In this document: positions 42,658 through 52,271 of the stretch, in pieces
Position numbering within the stretch: position 1 is the first letter of the stretch
Layout: each line of letters starts with the position of its first letter
From: Frondihabitans sp. PAMC 28766
GTDB lineage: Bacteria > Actinomycetota > Actinomycetes > Actinomycetales > Microbacteriaceae
Assembly (NCBI RefSeq): GCF_001577365.1
Contig: NZ_CP014515.1
Span: 62,001-126,000 of the forward strand
Direction of reading: 5' to 3'
Length of the DNA stretch: 64,000 nucleotides
Notes under the pieces: model-generated
The model's input: only the letters and a program-made list of their open reading frames with translations
What the model was told of the DNA's origin: nothing
Databases searched by the model: none
Program-made: the position numbers and the translations under genes

Positions 42658-44142
42658 CTAGCGATGATTTGAAGTGCCGCTTTGGTAGGAGGCGGCGGCA
42701 GGCTCGTAGCGCACGGGCGGGTACGCCTGCCGCACGAGCGCGCGCAGCGACTCCAGCGAGCTCGAGGTCGGGACGAGACCAGCGGCGCGCGCCTGCACGA
42801 GCACGTTGCCGATGGCGGTGGCCTCGACGGGCCCGGAGAGCACGGTGCGCCCGGTGCGGTCGGCGGTCAGCCGGCAAAGGAGCTCGTTCTGCGAGCCGCC
42901 CCCGACGACGTGCACCGTCGTGATCTTCCGGCCCGAGAGCGCCTCCGCTTCGTCGAGGGTCCGCGCGTACGCGGCAGCGAGCGATTCGAGGATGCTGCGG
43001 ACCACCTCGGCGCGGGTCGACGGGGGCCGAACGCCGTGTTCGACGCACCAGTCCGTGATCCTGCCCGGCATGTCTCCCGGGGGCGTGAAGCGGTCGTCGG
43101 CCGCGTCGAAGACCGCCGCCGGGCCGGTCACGTCTGCCGCGGATGCCAGCAGCGTGGCCAGATCGCTGGAGCGGGAGGCGTCGGAGGCGGCTGCATCCCA
43201 CCACCGCATCGACTCGGACAGCAGCCACAACCCCGAGATGTTCTTGAGAAAGCGCACGCGGCCGTCGACGCCGCCCTCGTTCGTGAAGTTCGCTCTCTGC
43301 GCAGCGGAAGTCATGATCGGCGACGGCACCTCGAGCCCGACCAGCGACCACGTTCCGCTCGAGATGTACGCGGCGTGCTCGTCGTCGAGAGGCACGCCGA
43401 CGACGGCGGAGGCCGTGTCGTGCGAACCGACGGTCGTCACGGGTATCGCCCGCCCGCCGCCCAACGACGAGGTGAGGGCCGGAAGGAGCCCACCTATGGT
43501 CGTCCCCGGGTCGACCAGCGGCGCGAACAGCGACAGCGGAACGCCCGCGGAGGCGAAGATCACAGGATCCCACCCACCCGTCACCGGCGACAGCATTCCC
43601 GTGGTCGACGCGTTGGTCCGCTCGGTCACCTCGACGCCGGTCAGCCAGCGACCGATCAGGTCGGGCATGAGAAGCGCGCGGTCGGCGAGGCCGAGCGTGC
43701 CCGCTGCGCGGTCGGCGGCCAACTGGAACACGGTGTTGAACGGCAGATGCGCCAGCCCGGTACTGGCGTAGAGCGACGCGGCCGAGATCGCCGCGTGCAC
43801 CGCGGGCACCGCCGCGGCGTTCCGCTCGTCGCGGTAGTGGTAGGGCAGACCGACCAGGCGGCCCTGCCGCAGCAGACCGTAATCGACGGCCCACGAGTCC
43901 ACGCCGATCGACGCGATCTCAGGATCGAAACGACTCGCCGCGGCCAGCCCGTCGCCGACAGCGCTCCACAGCCCGAGGACGTCCCAGTGCAGCCCTCTCG
44001 CACCGGAACCCTCGGGCACCGACACCGGCCGGTTCGCGAACCGCGCCACGTGCTGCAGGCGCAGCTCGTTCGGCGAGACGTGCCCCAGGATCACCCGGCC
44101 GCTCGTCGCCCCGAGGTCGACGGCGGCGACGGTGCCACTCAC
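42658..44142 (-). CDS. rhaB: Rhamnulokinase
   Basis: A 494-residue FGGY-family sugar kinase that phosphorylates L-rhamnulose to L-rhamnulose 1-phosphate. The N-terminal phosphate motif VAAVDLGATSGRVILGHV starts at residue 4. Substrate-domain motifs IGVDSWAVDYGLL and HLPFNTVFQLAADRA follow, then GSHDTASAVVGVPLDDEHAA and YISSGTWSLVGLE, and the C-terminal adenosine motif VVGGGSQNELLCRLTADRTG. GTG start at 44142, 7 bp after the stop of the aldolase gene, so it is the third gene of the rhamnose operon. Length normal. Confidence 0.95.
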   Translation of the reverse strand: MSGTVAAVDLGATSGRVILGHVSPNELRLQHVARFANRPVSVPEGSGARGLHWDVLGLWSAVGDGLAAASRFDPEIASIGVDSWAVDYGLLRQGRLVGLPYHYRDERNAAAVPAVHAAISAASLYASTGLAHLPFNTVFQLAADRAAGTLGLADRALLMPDLIGRWLTGVEVTERTNASTTGMLSPVTGGWDPVIFASAGVPLSLFAPLVDPGTTIGGLLPALTSSLGGGRAIPVTTVGSHDTASAVVGVPLDDEHAAYISSGTWSLVGLEVPSPIMTSAAQRANFTNEGGVDGRVRFLKNISGLWLLSESMRWWDAAASDASRSSDLATLLASAADVTGPAAVFDAADDRFTPPGDMPGRITDWCVEHGVRPPSTRAEVVRSILESLAAAYARTLDEAEALSGRKITTVHVVGGGSQNELLCRLTADRTGRTVLSGPVEATAIGNVLVQARAAGLVPTSSSLESLRALVRQAYPPVRYEPAAASYQSGTSNHR

Positions 44143-44149
44143 CGGGTGC

Positions 44150-46198
44150 CTAGCGGAGGAACGCGGCGGCGACGCCCGCGTCGACCGGGATGTGCAGCCC
44201 GGTCGTGTGCGACAGGTCACCCGCGGTCAGAACGAACACGGCGTTGGCGACGTTCTCCGGCAGCACCTCGCGCTTGAGCAGGGTTCGCTGAGCGTAGTAC
44301 TCGCCGAGCTCCTCCTCGGGAACCCCGTAGACGGCGGCGCGCTTGGCGCCCCAGCCGCCGGCGAAGATCCCCGAGCCGCGGACGACCCCGTCGGGGTTGA
44401 TGCCGTTGACCTTGATGCCGTACTCGCCGAGCTCCGCCGCGAGCAACCGCACCTGGTGCGCCTGGTCGGCCTTCGTCGCCGAGTAGGCGATGTTGTTCGG
44501 CCCGGCGAAGACGGAGTTCTTCGACGAGATGTAGATGATGTCGCCGCCGAGCTCCTGGTCGATCAGCACCTTCGCCGCGGCCCTCGATATCAGGAACGAG
44601 CCCTTCGCCATGACGTCGTGCTGGAGGTCCCAGTCGGCGACGGTCGTCTCTAGCAGCGACTTCGACAGGCTCAGCCCGGCGTTGTTGACCACGAGGTCCA
44701 AGCCACCGAAGGCCAGAAGGACCTCCTGGATGCCGGCCGCGATCTCGTCCTCGCTGGTGACGTTCGCCTGGATCCCGATCGCGACGTCGGTCGAACCGAG
44801 TTCCGCGGCGGCGGCCTGCGCCTTCGTCAGGTCGAGGTCGGCGATCGCTACGACCGCCCCCTCGGCGGCGAGGCGGGTCGCGATCGCCTTGCCGATGCCG
44901 GACGCGGCGCCGGTCACGAGAGCGATGCGGCCCGCGAGAGCCTTCGGCTTCGGCCGGCGAGCGAGCTTCGCCTCTTCCAGCGCCCAGTACTCGATCCGGA
45001 ACTTCTCCGCCTCGTCGATGGGAGCGTAGGTCGAGATGCCCTCGGCACCCCGCATGACGTTGATCGCGTTGAGGTAGAACTCTCCCGCGACGCGAGCGGT
45101 CTGCTTGTCGGCCCCGTACGAGAACATGCCGAAGCCCGGAATCAGGACGATCGCAGGATCCTGCCCTCGGATCGCGGGCGACGCGTCGTCGGCGTTCCGG
45201 TCGTAGTAGGCCTGGTAGTCGGCGCGGTACTCGTCGTGCAGCACCTTGAGGCGCTCGATCGACTCCTCGAGAGTGGCAGTGGACGGTAGATCGAGCAGCA
45301 GCGGCTTCACCTTCGTGCGCAGGAAGTGGTCGGGGCACGACGTGCCGAGTGCGGCGAGCCGCGAGTGCTCGGCGTGCGAGAGGAACTCGAGCACGCGAGC
45401 GTCGTCGGTGAAGTGGCCGACCTTGACCTCGTCGGTCGAGACCAGACCGCGCAGGACCGGCGCGAGAGCCGCGGCCTTCGCACGGCGAGCCGACCCGTCG
45501 AGGGGCGCGTAGCCGTCGAGGGCCGGGCCGAATGGTTCGGCACGGCCGTTGGCGTCGATGTACGCGGCGGCCGTCTGGATGATCCAGAGCGAGTTCGCCT
45601 CGGCCTCGTCCGACGTGTCGCCCCAGGCGGTGATGCCGTGACCGCCCAGGATCGTGCCGATCGCCTGCGGGTTCGCCGTCTTGATCGCGGCGATGTCCTC
45701 GCCGAGCTGCCAGCCGGGTCGACGCCACGGAACCCAGACGACTCTGTCGCCGAAGATCGTGGTCGTGAGGGCTTCGCCGTCGGCGGAAGTCGCGATCGCG
45801 ATGCCGGAATCGGGGTGCAGGTGGTCCACGTGCGCGGCGTCGACGAGACCGTGCATGGCCGTGTCGATCGACGGCGCAGCGCCGCCCTTGCCGTGCAGCG
45901 TGAAGTCGAACGCCGCCACCATCTCGTCTTCGCGGTCGACGCCCGGGTAGACGTTCGACAGGGCGCGGAGGCGGTCCAGCCGGAGCACGGCCAGGCCGCT
46001 CTCTTTCAGGGTGCCGAGGTCGCCGCCGGATCCCTTGACCCAGAGCAGCTCGACCGGCTCACCCGTGACGGGATCGATCTCGGTGCCCTTGGCAGAAGTG
46101 TTGCCGCCGGCGTAGTTCGTGTTCGCAGGATCGGAACCGAGCCGGTTCGACCGAGCGATGAGATCCTGCGCCGTCGTGGTGCCCGTGGTCGTGCTCAT
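44150..46198 (-). CDS. rhaE: Bifunctional rhamnulose-1-P aldolase / lactaldehyde dehydrogenase
   Basis: A 682-residue fusion. The N-terminal class II aldolase domain (residues ~1-420) has the metal-binding histidines in VDHLHPDSGIAI and ILGGHGITAWGD. The C-terminal SDR domain has TGAASGIGKAIATRLAAEG (cofactor), NNAG, and catalytic YSATKADQ. The aldolase splits rhamnulose 1-phosphate into dihydroxyacetone phosphate and L-lactaldehyde, and the SDR half oxidises the lactaldehyde to lactate. This is the known actinobacterial/Bacillus-type RhaEW arrangement. It lies 3 bp downstream of rhaI. Start ATG 46198. Confidence 0.93.
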   Translation of the reverse strand: MSTTTGTTTAQDLIARSNRLGSDPANTNYAGGNTSAKGTEIDPVTGEPVELLWVKGSGGDLGTLKESGLAVLRLDRLRALSNVYPGVDREDEMVAAFDFTLHGKGGAAPSIDTAMHGLVDAAHVDHLHPDSGIAIATSADGEALTTTIFGDRVVWVPWRRPGWQLGEDIAAIKTANPQAIGTILGGHGITAWGDTSDEAEANSLWIIQTAAAYIDANGRAEPFGPALDGYAPLDGSARRAKAAALAPVLRGLVSTDEVKVGHFTDDARVLEFLSHAEHSRLAALGTSCPDHFLRTKVKPLLLDLPSTATLEESIERLKVLHDEYRADYQAYYDRNADDASPAIRGQDPAIVLIPGFGMFSYGADKQTARVAGEFYLNAINVMRGAEGISTYAPIDEAEKFRIEYWALEEAKLARRPKPKALAGRIALVTGAASGIGKAIATRLAAEGAVVAIADLDLTKAQAAAAELGSTDVAIGIQANVTSEDEIAAGIQEVLLAFGGLDLVVNNAGLSLSKSLLETTVADWDLQHDVMAKGSFLISRAAAKVLIDQELGGDIIYISSKNSVFAGPNNIAYSATKADQAHQVRLLAAELGEYGIKVNGINPDGVVRGSGIFAGGWGAKRAAVYGVPEEELGEYYAQRTLLKREVLPENVANAVFVLTAGDLSHTTGLHIPVDAGVAAAFLR

Positions 46199-46201
46199 CG
46201 G

Positions 46202-47365
46202 TCAGGCGCTCCAGCTCAGCTGCTTGCCGCCGACGCGTTCCGCGGCGAGTTTCTGCTGGTGACCCGACTCGGCATACGCCTTCATCGGGTCAGCCGGCAA
46301 CCCGCGGCTCTCGCGCCACTCGGCCAGAGCCGGACGGACATCGGTGTAGAACGCATCCATCAGGATCCCGTTCGCGCCCAGAACATCATGCGACGCCTGC
46401 GCCGCCGCGAGGGCGTCGCCGTCGACGAGCAGCGCGCGCGCCGTCATCTCCTGCACGTTCAGAACCGAGCGGATCTGCCCGGGGATCTTGTCTTCGACGT
46501 TGTGGCACTGGTCGAGCATGAATTGCACGGGCGAGCCGACGTCCAGGCCGCCGCCGTTGATCACCTCGAACAGGATCCGGAACAGCTGGAACGGATCCGC
46601 CGCGCCCACGATCAGGTCGTCGTCGGCGTAGAAACGCGAGTTGAAGTCGAACGAACCGAGCTTCCCGAGGCGCAGCAGCTGCATCACGATGAACTCGATG
46701 TTGGTGCCCGGCGCGTGATGGCCGGTGTCAAGGCACGTGAACGCCTTGTCGCCCAGGGCCGACACCTGCGCGAAGCTGGTGCCCCAGTCCGGAACATCCG
46801 TGTGATAGAACGCCGGCTCGAAGAATTTGTACTCCAGTACCAGGCGCTGGTCGTCGCCGAGGCCTGCGTAGATGACGGCGAGCGAGTCGGCGAGGTGATC
46901 CTGGCGAGCGCGGAGGCTGTCTTGCCCGGGGTAGTTGGTGCCGTCGGCGAGCCAGATTTTGAGGTCGCGCGACCCGGTCTCGGTCATGATCTCGAGGCAC
47001 CGCAGGTGGTGGTCGATCGCCTTCTGACGGATGGCCGCGTCGGAGTGCGCGAGGCTTCCGAACTTGTACTCGTCATCCTGGAAGGTGTTGGAGTTGACCG
47101 TGCCGAGCTCGACGCCGAGGTCGTTCGCGTACGACTTGAGGCCGGCCCAGTCATCGACGAGGTCCCACGGGATGTGCAGCGCGACCGCGGGAGCGAGGCC
47201 GGTCAGCTCGTTGACCTTGGCCGCGTCGGCGATCTTCTCCTCCGGCGTCCGCGGCGTGCCCGGCGTGCCGAAGACCTTGAAGCGGGTGCCCGAGTTGCCG
47301 AACGCCCAGCTCGGGAGCTCGATGCCCTGACGCTCGAGGATCGGCGCGATATCGGCGAAATTGGT
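46202..47365 (-). CDS. rhaI: L-rhamnose isomerase
   Basis: A 387-residue xylose-isomerase-fold enzyme of the RhaI (Pseudomonas stutzeri) type that interconverts L-rhamnose and L-rhamnulose. Metal ligands fit E in LVLEYKFFEPAFYHTDVPDW, D and H in TCLDTGHHAPGTNIEFIV, and D in LGSFDFNSRFYADDDLIVG. The start at ATG 47365 (MTNFADIAPIL) is favoured by AGGAATGGA upstream; an in-frame ATG at 47380 lies on top of that element. First gene of the operon rhaI-rhaE-rhaB, with a LacI-type operator 25 bp before the start. Confidence 0.95.
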   Translation of the reverse strand, partial: TNFADIAPILERQGIELPSWAFGNSGTRFKVFGTPGTPRTPEEKIADAAKVNELTGLAPAVALHIPWDLVDDWAGLKSYANDLGVELGTVNSNTFQDDEYKFGSLAHSDAAIRQKAIDHHLRCLEIMTETGSRDLKIWLADGTNYPGQDSLRARQDHLADSLAVIYAGLGDDQRLVLEYKFFEPAFYHTDVPDWGTSFAQVSALGDKAFTCLDTGHHAPGTNIEFIVMQLLRLGKLGSFDFNSRFYADDDLIVGAADPFQLFRILFEVINGGGLDVGSPVQFMLDQCHNVEDKIPGQIRSVLNVQEMTARALLVDGDALAAAQASHDVLGANGILMDAFYTDVRPALAEWRESRGLPADPMKAYAESGHQQKLAAERVGGKQLSWSA

Positions 47366-47389
47366 CATTAGGTATTCCATTCCTACGGT

Positions 47390-47403
47390 CTGAATCGTTT
47401 CAG
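47390..47403. promoter_or_regulatory. LacI-type operator before rhaI
   Basis: CTGAATCGTTTCAG, an almost perfect palindrome with a central CG, 25 bp upstream of rhaI. It matches the motif repeated at 55435, 55667 and 61447, so it is the likely repressor site for the rhamnose operon. Confidence 0.75.
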
Positions 47404-47453
47404 GTAACTGGGCCTTGATCTTACGGGCGAGAGACCAGTATTTTCAAGTAGTT

Positions 47454-47465
47454 CTGAAACGATCA
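47454..47465. promoter_or_regulatory. LacI-type half operator before lacI gene 1
   Basis: CTGAAACGATCA, a one-base-shorter version of the same palindrome, 54 bp before the regulator start at 47519. Together with the site at 47390 it could allow looping and autoregulation in the divergent promoter region. Confidence 0.55.
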
Positions 47466-47518
47466 AAAAGTCGTCGGTCACATTTCCGGTTTTCGCCGAT
47501 AGCCACAGAAGGAGACAC

Positions 47519-48535
47519 ATGGGGTCGTCGAGCATTCGAGATGTTGCGGCACTCGCTCAAGTGTCGGTGAGCACAGTGTCGAACGTCTTGAACCACCCCG
47601 AGAGGGTCTCGCCGACGACCATGCGGCGTGTCCAGGACGCCGCCGCCAAGGTAGGTTTTGTTCGCAGTGATGCTGCTCGTCAACTGGGAAGCGGGGCAAG
47701 TGCTTGCATCGGGTTGGTTTTGCCCGACCCTGGTATGCCGTACTACGCGGAATTAGCCCGCGGGGCAGAGCTCGAAGCGGCGCGATCCGGCTTCTCGCTG
47801 CTTGTCGGGGCGGCGCATCACGATCTCGAGCGAGAGGGTCTCTACCTCGACTTTTTCCATTCACAACGCGTTCGTGGCATCGTGATGTCGGCGACGGAGA
47901 ATCCGCGTCGGCTGGAAGAGCTGCGTCGACGAGGAATCTCGGCCGTTCTTATCGATACCGCGGGTCCAGCATCCCCGTTTTCTTCTGTATCTATTGATGA
48001 TGTCGCGGGAGGTCAGTTGGCGGTTGAGCATCTTCTCGATGAGGGAAAGCGGCGGATTGCGTTCCTCGGAGGCCTTTTATCCTCGGCTCCGGTGGCGGCG
48101 CGATTGCGGGGCGCGATGCAGGCAGTAGCAGCCTGTCCCGGTGCGGAGCTTCAGGTCATATCGACGAGTGGCCTGACCGTTCTGGCAGGGCGCTGTGCCG
48201 GGGAAGAGATCGCCTCGCGTCCCGCTTGCGAGCGGCCGGACGGCGTTTTTTGCGCCGACGACCTCCTCGGGATCGGCGTGCTACAAGGCCTTTGCGAATT
48301 GGCGGAGGTCGCCGTTCCTGGGGAGGTCGCGGTGGTGGGCTTCGACGACATCCCTCTCGCGCAATCGACGGTTATCCCTTTGTCATCGGTCCGGCGACCG
48401 GGTGAGATGATCGGTCGGATGAGTGTGGAGCTGCTGCTGGCCGAGGTCGAGGACGGCGCGAGAATTGTTCCGCGGCACATTTCGTGCCTTCCTCGAATTG
48501 TCGTTCGGTCATCGACTGTGGCGCGATCGGTGTGA
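47519..48535 (+). CDS. LacI-family regulator of rhamnose catabolism (probable)
   Basis: 338 residues. The N-terminal HTH reads SIRDVAALAQVSVSTVSNVL with hinge helix residues DAARQLGSG. The periplasmic-binding-like domain includes IGLVLPDPGMPYYAELARGA and VVGFDDIPLAQSTVIPLSSV. Start ATG 47519 with AAGGAG upstream. It is divergent from rhaI with two operator-like palindromes between them, so it is the best candidate repressor of the rha operon. The effector is probably rhamnose or a phosphorylated intermediate (inference). It converges with lacI gene 2. Confidence 0.92.
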   Translation: MGSSSIRDVAALAQVSVSTVSNVLNHPERVSPTTMRRVQDAAAKVGFVRSDAARQLGSGASACIGLVLPDPGMPYYAELARGAELEAARSGFSLLVGAAHHDLEREGLYLDFFHSQRVRGIVMSATENPRRLEELRRRGISAVLIDTAGPASPFSSVSIDDVAGGQLAVEHLLDEGKRRIAFLGGLLSSAPVAARLRGAMQAVAACPGAELQVISTSGLTVLAGRCAGEEIASRPACERPDGVFCADDLLGIGVLQGLCELAEVAVPGEVAVVGFDDIPLAQSTVIPLSSVRRPGEMIGRMSVELLLAEVEDGARIVPRHISCLPRIVVRSSTVARSV

Positions 48536-48570
48536 CGGATGGCTCCGTCGGGCTGACGTGGCTCAGGCGT

Positions 48571-49575
48571 TCACGTGGTGCTGTCTCGGATGATGAGTTC
48601 CGGTTGCAGCAAGTGGCGACCGTGCTGATGAGCCTCGTCACCATCGATCTCCTCCTCGAGGAGGTCGAGGGCGGCGCGCGCGAGGGATGCGCGCGGCTGA
48701 CGGATTGTTGTTAGGGGCACGATCGTGGATGCTGCGAAGTCGATGTCGTCGTAGCCGACGATCGCGATGTCGTCCGGCACGGAAAGACGCCCGTCGACGT
48801 TGAGGGTTTGGAGCAGGCCGATGGCGAGAAGGTCGTTGGTTGCGAAGACGGCGTCGGGCCGGTCCTGTTCTGGCAGGGCGAGGATACGCTCCGCGACGTT
48901 CCGGCCTTCTTCGACGGTGAGGTCGCTTGTTTCCATGATCGACAGGGTGACGTCATGGTTGTCGCGGGCCGCCCGAGAGGCGCCGGCGACGCGGTCGCCG
49001 ATCTGCGCTAACGGGCCTCCGGCGATGACCAGCCGGCGGCGTCCGGTCTCGATGAGATGCCGTACGGCGAGGTATCCGCCGGCGTCACCGTCGAGGCCGA
49101 CGGAGCAGACCTCACGGGAGTCGACGTTGCTGTCAAAGAGCACGACGGGTGTCCCGTTCGCACGTAAACGGGCCAACCGCGGGGTCATGCCATGCTGGGG
49201 AACGATGAGAAGCCCGCGGACTCGTTGTTCGTCGAACAGGTCGATGTAGCGTTGTTCGCGAGCGGGATTCTGGTCGCTGGAGCCGATGACGACGGTGTGT
49301 CCGGCGGTTTCGGCGGCCGCCTCCAGTTCGTGGGCGAGGCCGGCGAAAAAGGGGTTGGCCACGTTGACAACGACTAGGCCGATGGCGGTGCCGCGACCCA
49401 TGCGCAGTTGCCGAGCGAGGCCGTTGCGGACAAAGCCGAGTTCTTTGATGGTGGCTTGAACCTTGGCCAGGGTTGGCGTGCTGACCTGGTCGGGGTAGTT
49501 CAGCACATTGGAGACGGTTCCGACGGACACGCCGGCCGCCCGGGCCACATCACGAATGCCGACGTTGGACCTCAT
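48571..49575 (-). CDS. LacI-family regulator in the rhamnoside operon
   Basis: 334 residues: HTH GIRDVARAAGVSVGTVSNVL, core IGLVVVNVANPFFAGLAHEL, and the C-terminal IVGYDDIDFAASTIVPLTTI. The start ATG 49575 follows GGAGG; a longer frame to 49632 would overlap the rhamnosidase stop. It is the last gene of the transporter/rhamnosidase operon, so it is co-induced with it and may control that operon and the divergent second rhamnosidase. Its recognition helix residues are close to those of the other LacI gene, so both could read the same palindrome. Confidence 0.92.
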   Translation of the reverse strand: MRSNVGIRDVARAAGVSVGTVSNVLNYPDQVSTPTLAKVQATIKELGFVRNGLARQLRMGRGTAIGLVVVNVANPFFAGLAHELEAAAETAGHTVVIGSSDQNPAREQRYIDLFDEQRVRGLLIVPQHGMTPRLARLRANGTPVVLFDSNVDSREVCSVGLDGDAGGYLAVRHLIETGRRRLVIAGGPLAQIGDRVAGASRAARDNHDVTLSIMETSDLTVEEGRNVAERILALPEQDRPDAVFATNDLLAIGLLQTLNVDGRLSVPDDIAIVGYDDIDFAASTIVPLTTIRQPRASLARAALDLLEEEIDGDEAHQHGRHLLQPELIIRDSTT

Positions 49576-49628
49576 CTCTTCGCTCCTCCGCGTCGGATTT
49601 AGTTCGCCAGATGGACGGTCCGGACCCT

Positions 49629-52265
49629 TCATCCGAGTCGCTGTTGATTTTCTGGCTGAACCAAGGACGCGTCGAACTGTATGTCGCTATTGAAACGGTG
49701 GTGTCCGTGTTCGATGCCGTCAAACACGGCACCATCCGGTAACTGTACCGTTGCGGTGACGCCGACCGGGATGTCGACCTCCACATGAAATTGACCGATG
49801 CGAGCGGTCCAAGATGTCTGGATCGGGCCGTACGGCGACTCATAGCTCATCCGGGCGCTCGTCACCTCGTCGCTAGGAAGAGGTGCGACGCGCACCTCGC
49901 GCGCTCCCGGCGCGACCGGTGAAATGCCGCCAATGTGTTCGTGCATCCAGCTGGCGACGGCGCCGAAGGCGTAATGGTTGAACGAGGTCATCGTCCCGGG
50001 GTTGACAGATCCGTCCGGTTGCAAGCTGTCCCATCGTTCCCAGATTGTGGTCGCGCCGAGATCGACCGCGTACAACCACCCCGGGAATTCGCGGTTGGTC
50101 AGCATGCGGTAGGCATCATCCGAGCGCCCGATACTCGTCAGCGCTTGCAGGACGACGGGAGTGCCAAGGAATCCGGTGGCAACGGTGAAGCCCTGCGATT
50201 CGACAAGTTCCGCAAGGCGACGGCCGGCGAGGTCTTGGATCCTGGGCGCCCGGAGGATCCCCCAGGCCAAGGCCAATGCGTAGACGGTTTGGCAGTCGCT
50301 GGCAACCCGACCCTGAGCATCCACGTAATTGTTGCAGAACGCGTCCCTGATGCCGTCCGCCATATCCGCGTACCGCTTGGCATCGCTCGTGTTGTCGAGG
50401 ACCGCGGCGACTTGAGCAAGGATGTCAGTGGAGTGGAAGAACGATGCCGTGGCGACGACGTCCGGGTCTGCTTGGGCGGCGGCGGGCTCGTCTGGGGGGG
50501 CCAGTGGGTCAAGCCAGTCGCCGAGCTGTTCCCCGCCGGTCCACAACAGCGTGTCACCGGCGAGGGATCGCACCCGTTCAACCCATGCGGTCATGCTTGG
50601 GTATTGTCGCCGCAACACGTCAAGGTCGCCATAGCGCTGATAGAGCACCCAGGGAACGATGACCGCGGCATCGCCCCATCCGGCCAGGGGCTGCTCCGTG
50701 GGGAAAACGCGCGGCACGACGGCGGGGACGGTTCCATCCTCCAGTTGGTCGACGGCGAGGCTTTCTACCCATTCGTTGAGGAAGCGGGAGACGTCGAACA
50801 AGGTGGTGGCGGTGGGGGCGAAAACTTGGGCGTCTCCGGTCCAGCCCAGCCTTTCATCTCGTTGAGGACAGTCGGTCGGAATGTCAAGGAAGTTGCCGAC
50901 CATGCTGTTCACCACATTACGGTGGAGCTGATTCAATCCGGGATGGGAGGTGTCCAAGGATGCTGTTGGGGTGAGGGCGCTTCCCACGACAACCGCCTCG
51001 AGGTCCAGAAGGGCACCTTCGGGTAGGCCGCTGATCTCGATGTAGCGGAAACCGTGATAGGTCAGCTGAGGTTCAAGGAACTCGTCGCCCGAGCCGGCGA
51101 GGTAGTACCTGTCCGTGGCTTCGGCGGAGCGGAGGGGCCTGACGGAGAGCTCGCCGTTCTCTAGCACCTCGGCATGGCGCACCGTGATCAAATCCCCGTG
51201 GTTGCCGCGGACACGGAGCCGAGCCCAGCCCACGACATTGCGGCCGACGTCCGCCACAATTGTCGCGCCCTTACGGCTGATTTGGAGGGGTTTCAGGGCC
51301 TCGAGTTCGCGGACGGGTGGTGCGGTCGCGAGCTGCACACGGCCCACTGGGGCGGTCGAATACGTCACCGGGGTCGTCAGCGTCGGCGAGGATGAACGGC
51401 GTAAGTCGGTGGTTTGACCGTCGTAGAAATCGTTGGCAAGTACTTGCGAACTTCCGGCGGCCCATGAGTCGTCTGTGCCGATCGTTATCTGGCGGCCATC
51501 GGCGTAGGTCAATTCCAGCTGGCAGAGCAACGCGAGGTCGTCGCCGTAGAACGCATCCCGGTGGATTGGGAGCGACGCGATCCGCCCCCGGTACCACCCA
51601 TTGCCCAACAAAGCTGCGACGTCAACCGGTCCGGCGGAAAGCATTTCCGTGACGTTGTAACTGCGGAAACGGATGAGACGGTCGTACGTCGTCCAGCCCG
51701 GCACGAATTGGTCCTCTCCGACGCGCTGACCATTCAGGTAGATCACCGCAATGCCGAGGGCGGACAGGTGCAATCGTGCGGAGGTGAGGCCCTCGTCAAC
51801 GAGGAAGGTGGTGCCGATGATCGGTGCGGGATCCTGGGACGTGGCACCTGACACGGGGGTGATCCAGTGCGCCGTCCAGTCGGACGGGTCCAGGGGCGAG
51901 ACTTCGATCGCGGACCCGGGACTCCACTTGCTGAAGGGGCCCTCGCCCGTCACTCGGACCCGGACTGTGACGCGCTCGCGCGCGGCCAGCGTCGGAAAAG
52001 GCCATGACACGAGCACTTGCTGGTCGCCATTGAGGGTGGCGGTGCGTCGTCGCCCATCTGCGTAGTGGGCTTCGATCTCGGCCCGGCGCTGCCGCCAACC
52101 GGATGGCGCGCCCGTGATCCGCCAGCTCAGCCTTGGCTGGGTCGCATGGACGAATGTCAGCGGGTCCTCAGCTGGTCGGGTGGGTGGGGACGCGTTCGTT
52201 TGTTCGATGACCATGGGTGCTAGAATTTGCGGCCGCTCCGCTCGGACGGCAGTGTGTGTCTCCAC
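49629..52265 (-). CDS. GH78 alpha-L-rhamnosidase
   Basis: An 878-residue cytoplasmic enzyme (no signal peptide). Order: N-terminal beta domains (PRLSWRITGAPSGWRQRRAE), Bac_rhamnosid_N (ARLHLSALGIAVIYLNGQRV), a concanavalin-like domain, then the (alpha/alpha)6 barrel with the acidic catalytic motif DIPTDCPQRDERLGWTGDAQ and the second catalytic region ATTIWERWDSLQPDGSVNPG TMTSFNHYAFGAV, and a C-terminal beta domain. It hydrolyses terminal alpha-L-rhamnose from imported oligosaccharides or glycosides. Start ATG 52265, 6 bp after the permease stop. Same operon as the ABC transporter. Confidence 0.95.
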   Translation of the reverse strand: METHTAVRAERPQILAPMVIEQTNASPPTRPAEDPLTFVHATQPRLSWRITGAPSGWRQRRAEIEAHYADGRRRTATLNGDQQVLVSWPFPTLAARERVTVRVRVTGEGPFSKWSPGSAIEVSPLDPSDWTAHWITPVSGATSQDPAPIIGTTFLVDEGLTSARLHLSALGIAVIYLNGQRVGEDQFVPGWTTYDRLIRFRSYNVTEMLSAGPVDVAALLGNGWYRGRIASLPIHRDAFYGDDLALLCQLELTYADGRQITIGTDDSWAAGSSQVLANDFYDGQTTDLRRSSSPTLTTPVTYSTAPVGRVQLATAPPVRELEALKPLQISRKGATIVADVGRNVVGWARLRVRGNHGDLITVRHAEVLENGELSVRPLRSAEATDRYYLAGSGDEFLEPQLTYHGFRYIEISGLPEGALLDLEAVVVGSALTPTASLDTSHPGLNQLHRNVVNSMVGNFLDIPTDCPQRDERLGWTGDAQVFAPTATTLFDVSRFLNEWVESLAVDQLEDGTVPAVVPRVFPTEQPLAGWGDAAVIVPWVLYQRYGDLDVLRRQYPSMTAWVERVRSLAGDTLLWTGGEQLGDWLDPLAPPDEPAAAQADPDVVATASFFHSTDILAQVAAVLDNTSDAKRYADMADGIRDAFCNNYVDAQGRVASDCQTVYALALAWGILRAPRIQDLAGRRLAELVESQGFTVATGFLGTPVVLQALTSIGRSDDAYRMLTNREFPGWLYAVDLGATTIWERWDSLQPDGSVNPGTMTSFNHYAFGAVASWMHEHIGGISPVAPGAREVRVAPLPSDEVTSARMSYESPYGPIQTSWTARIGQFHVEVDIPVGVTATVQLPDGAVFDGIEHGHHRFNSDIQFDASLVQPENQQRLG

Positions 52266-52271
52266 CAGCTG

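Noticed and set aside
42682..44277. Plus-strand ORF of 531 codons opposite rhaB
   Set aside because: It is the antisense shadow of an intact FGGY kinase and is arginine-rich without domains.
45326..47371. Plus-strand ORF of 681 codons opposite the rhamnose genes
   Set aside because: Its Arg/Asp/Val/Gly-rich composition is the mirror of the rhaI/rhaE codons, and no motif is present.
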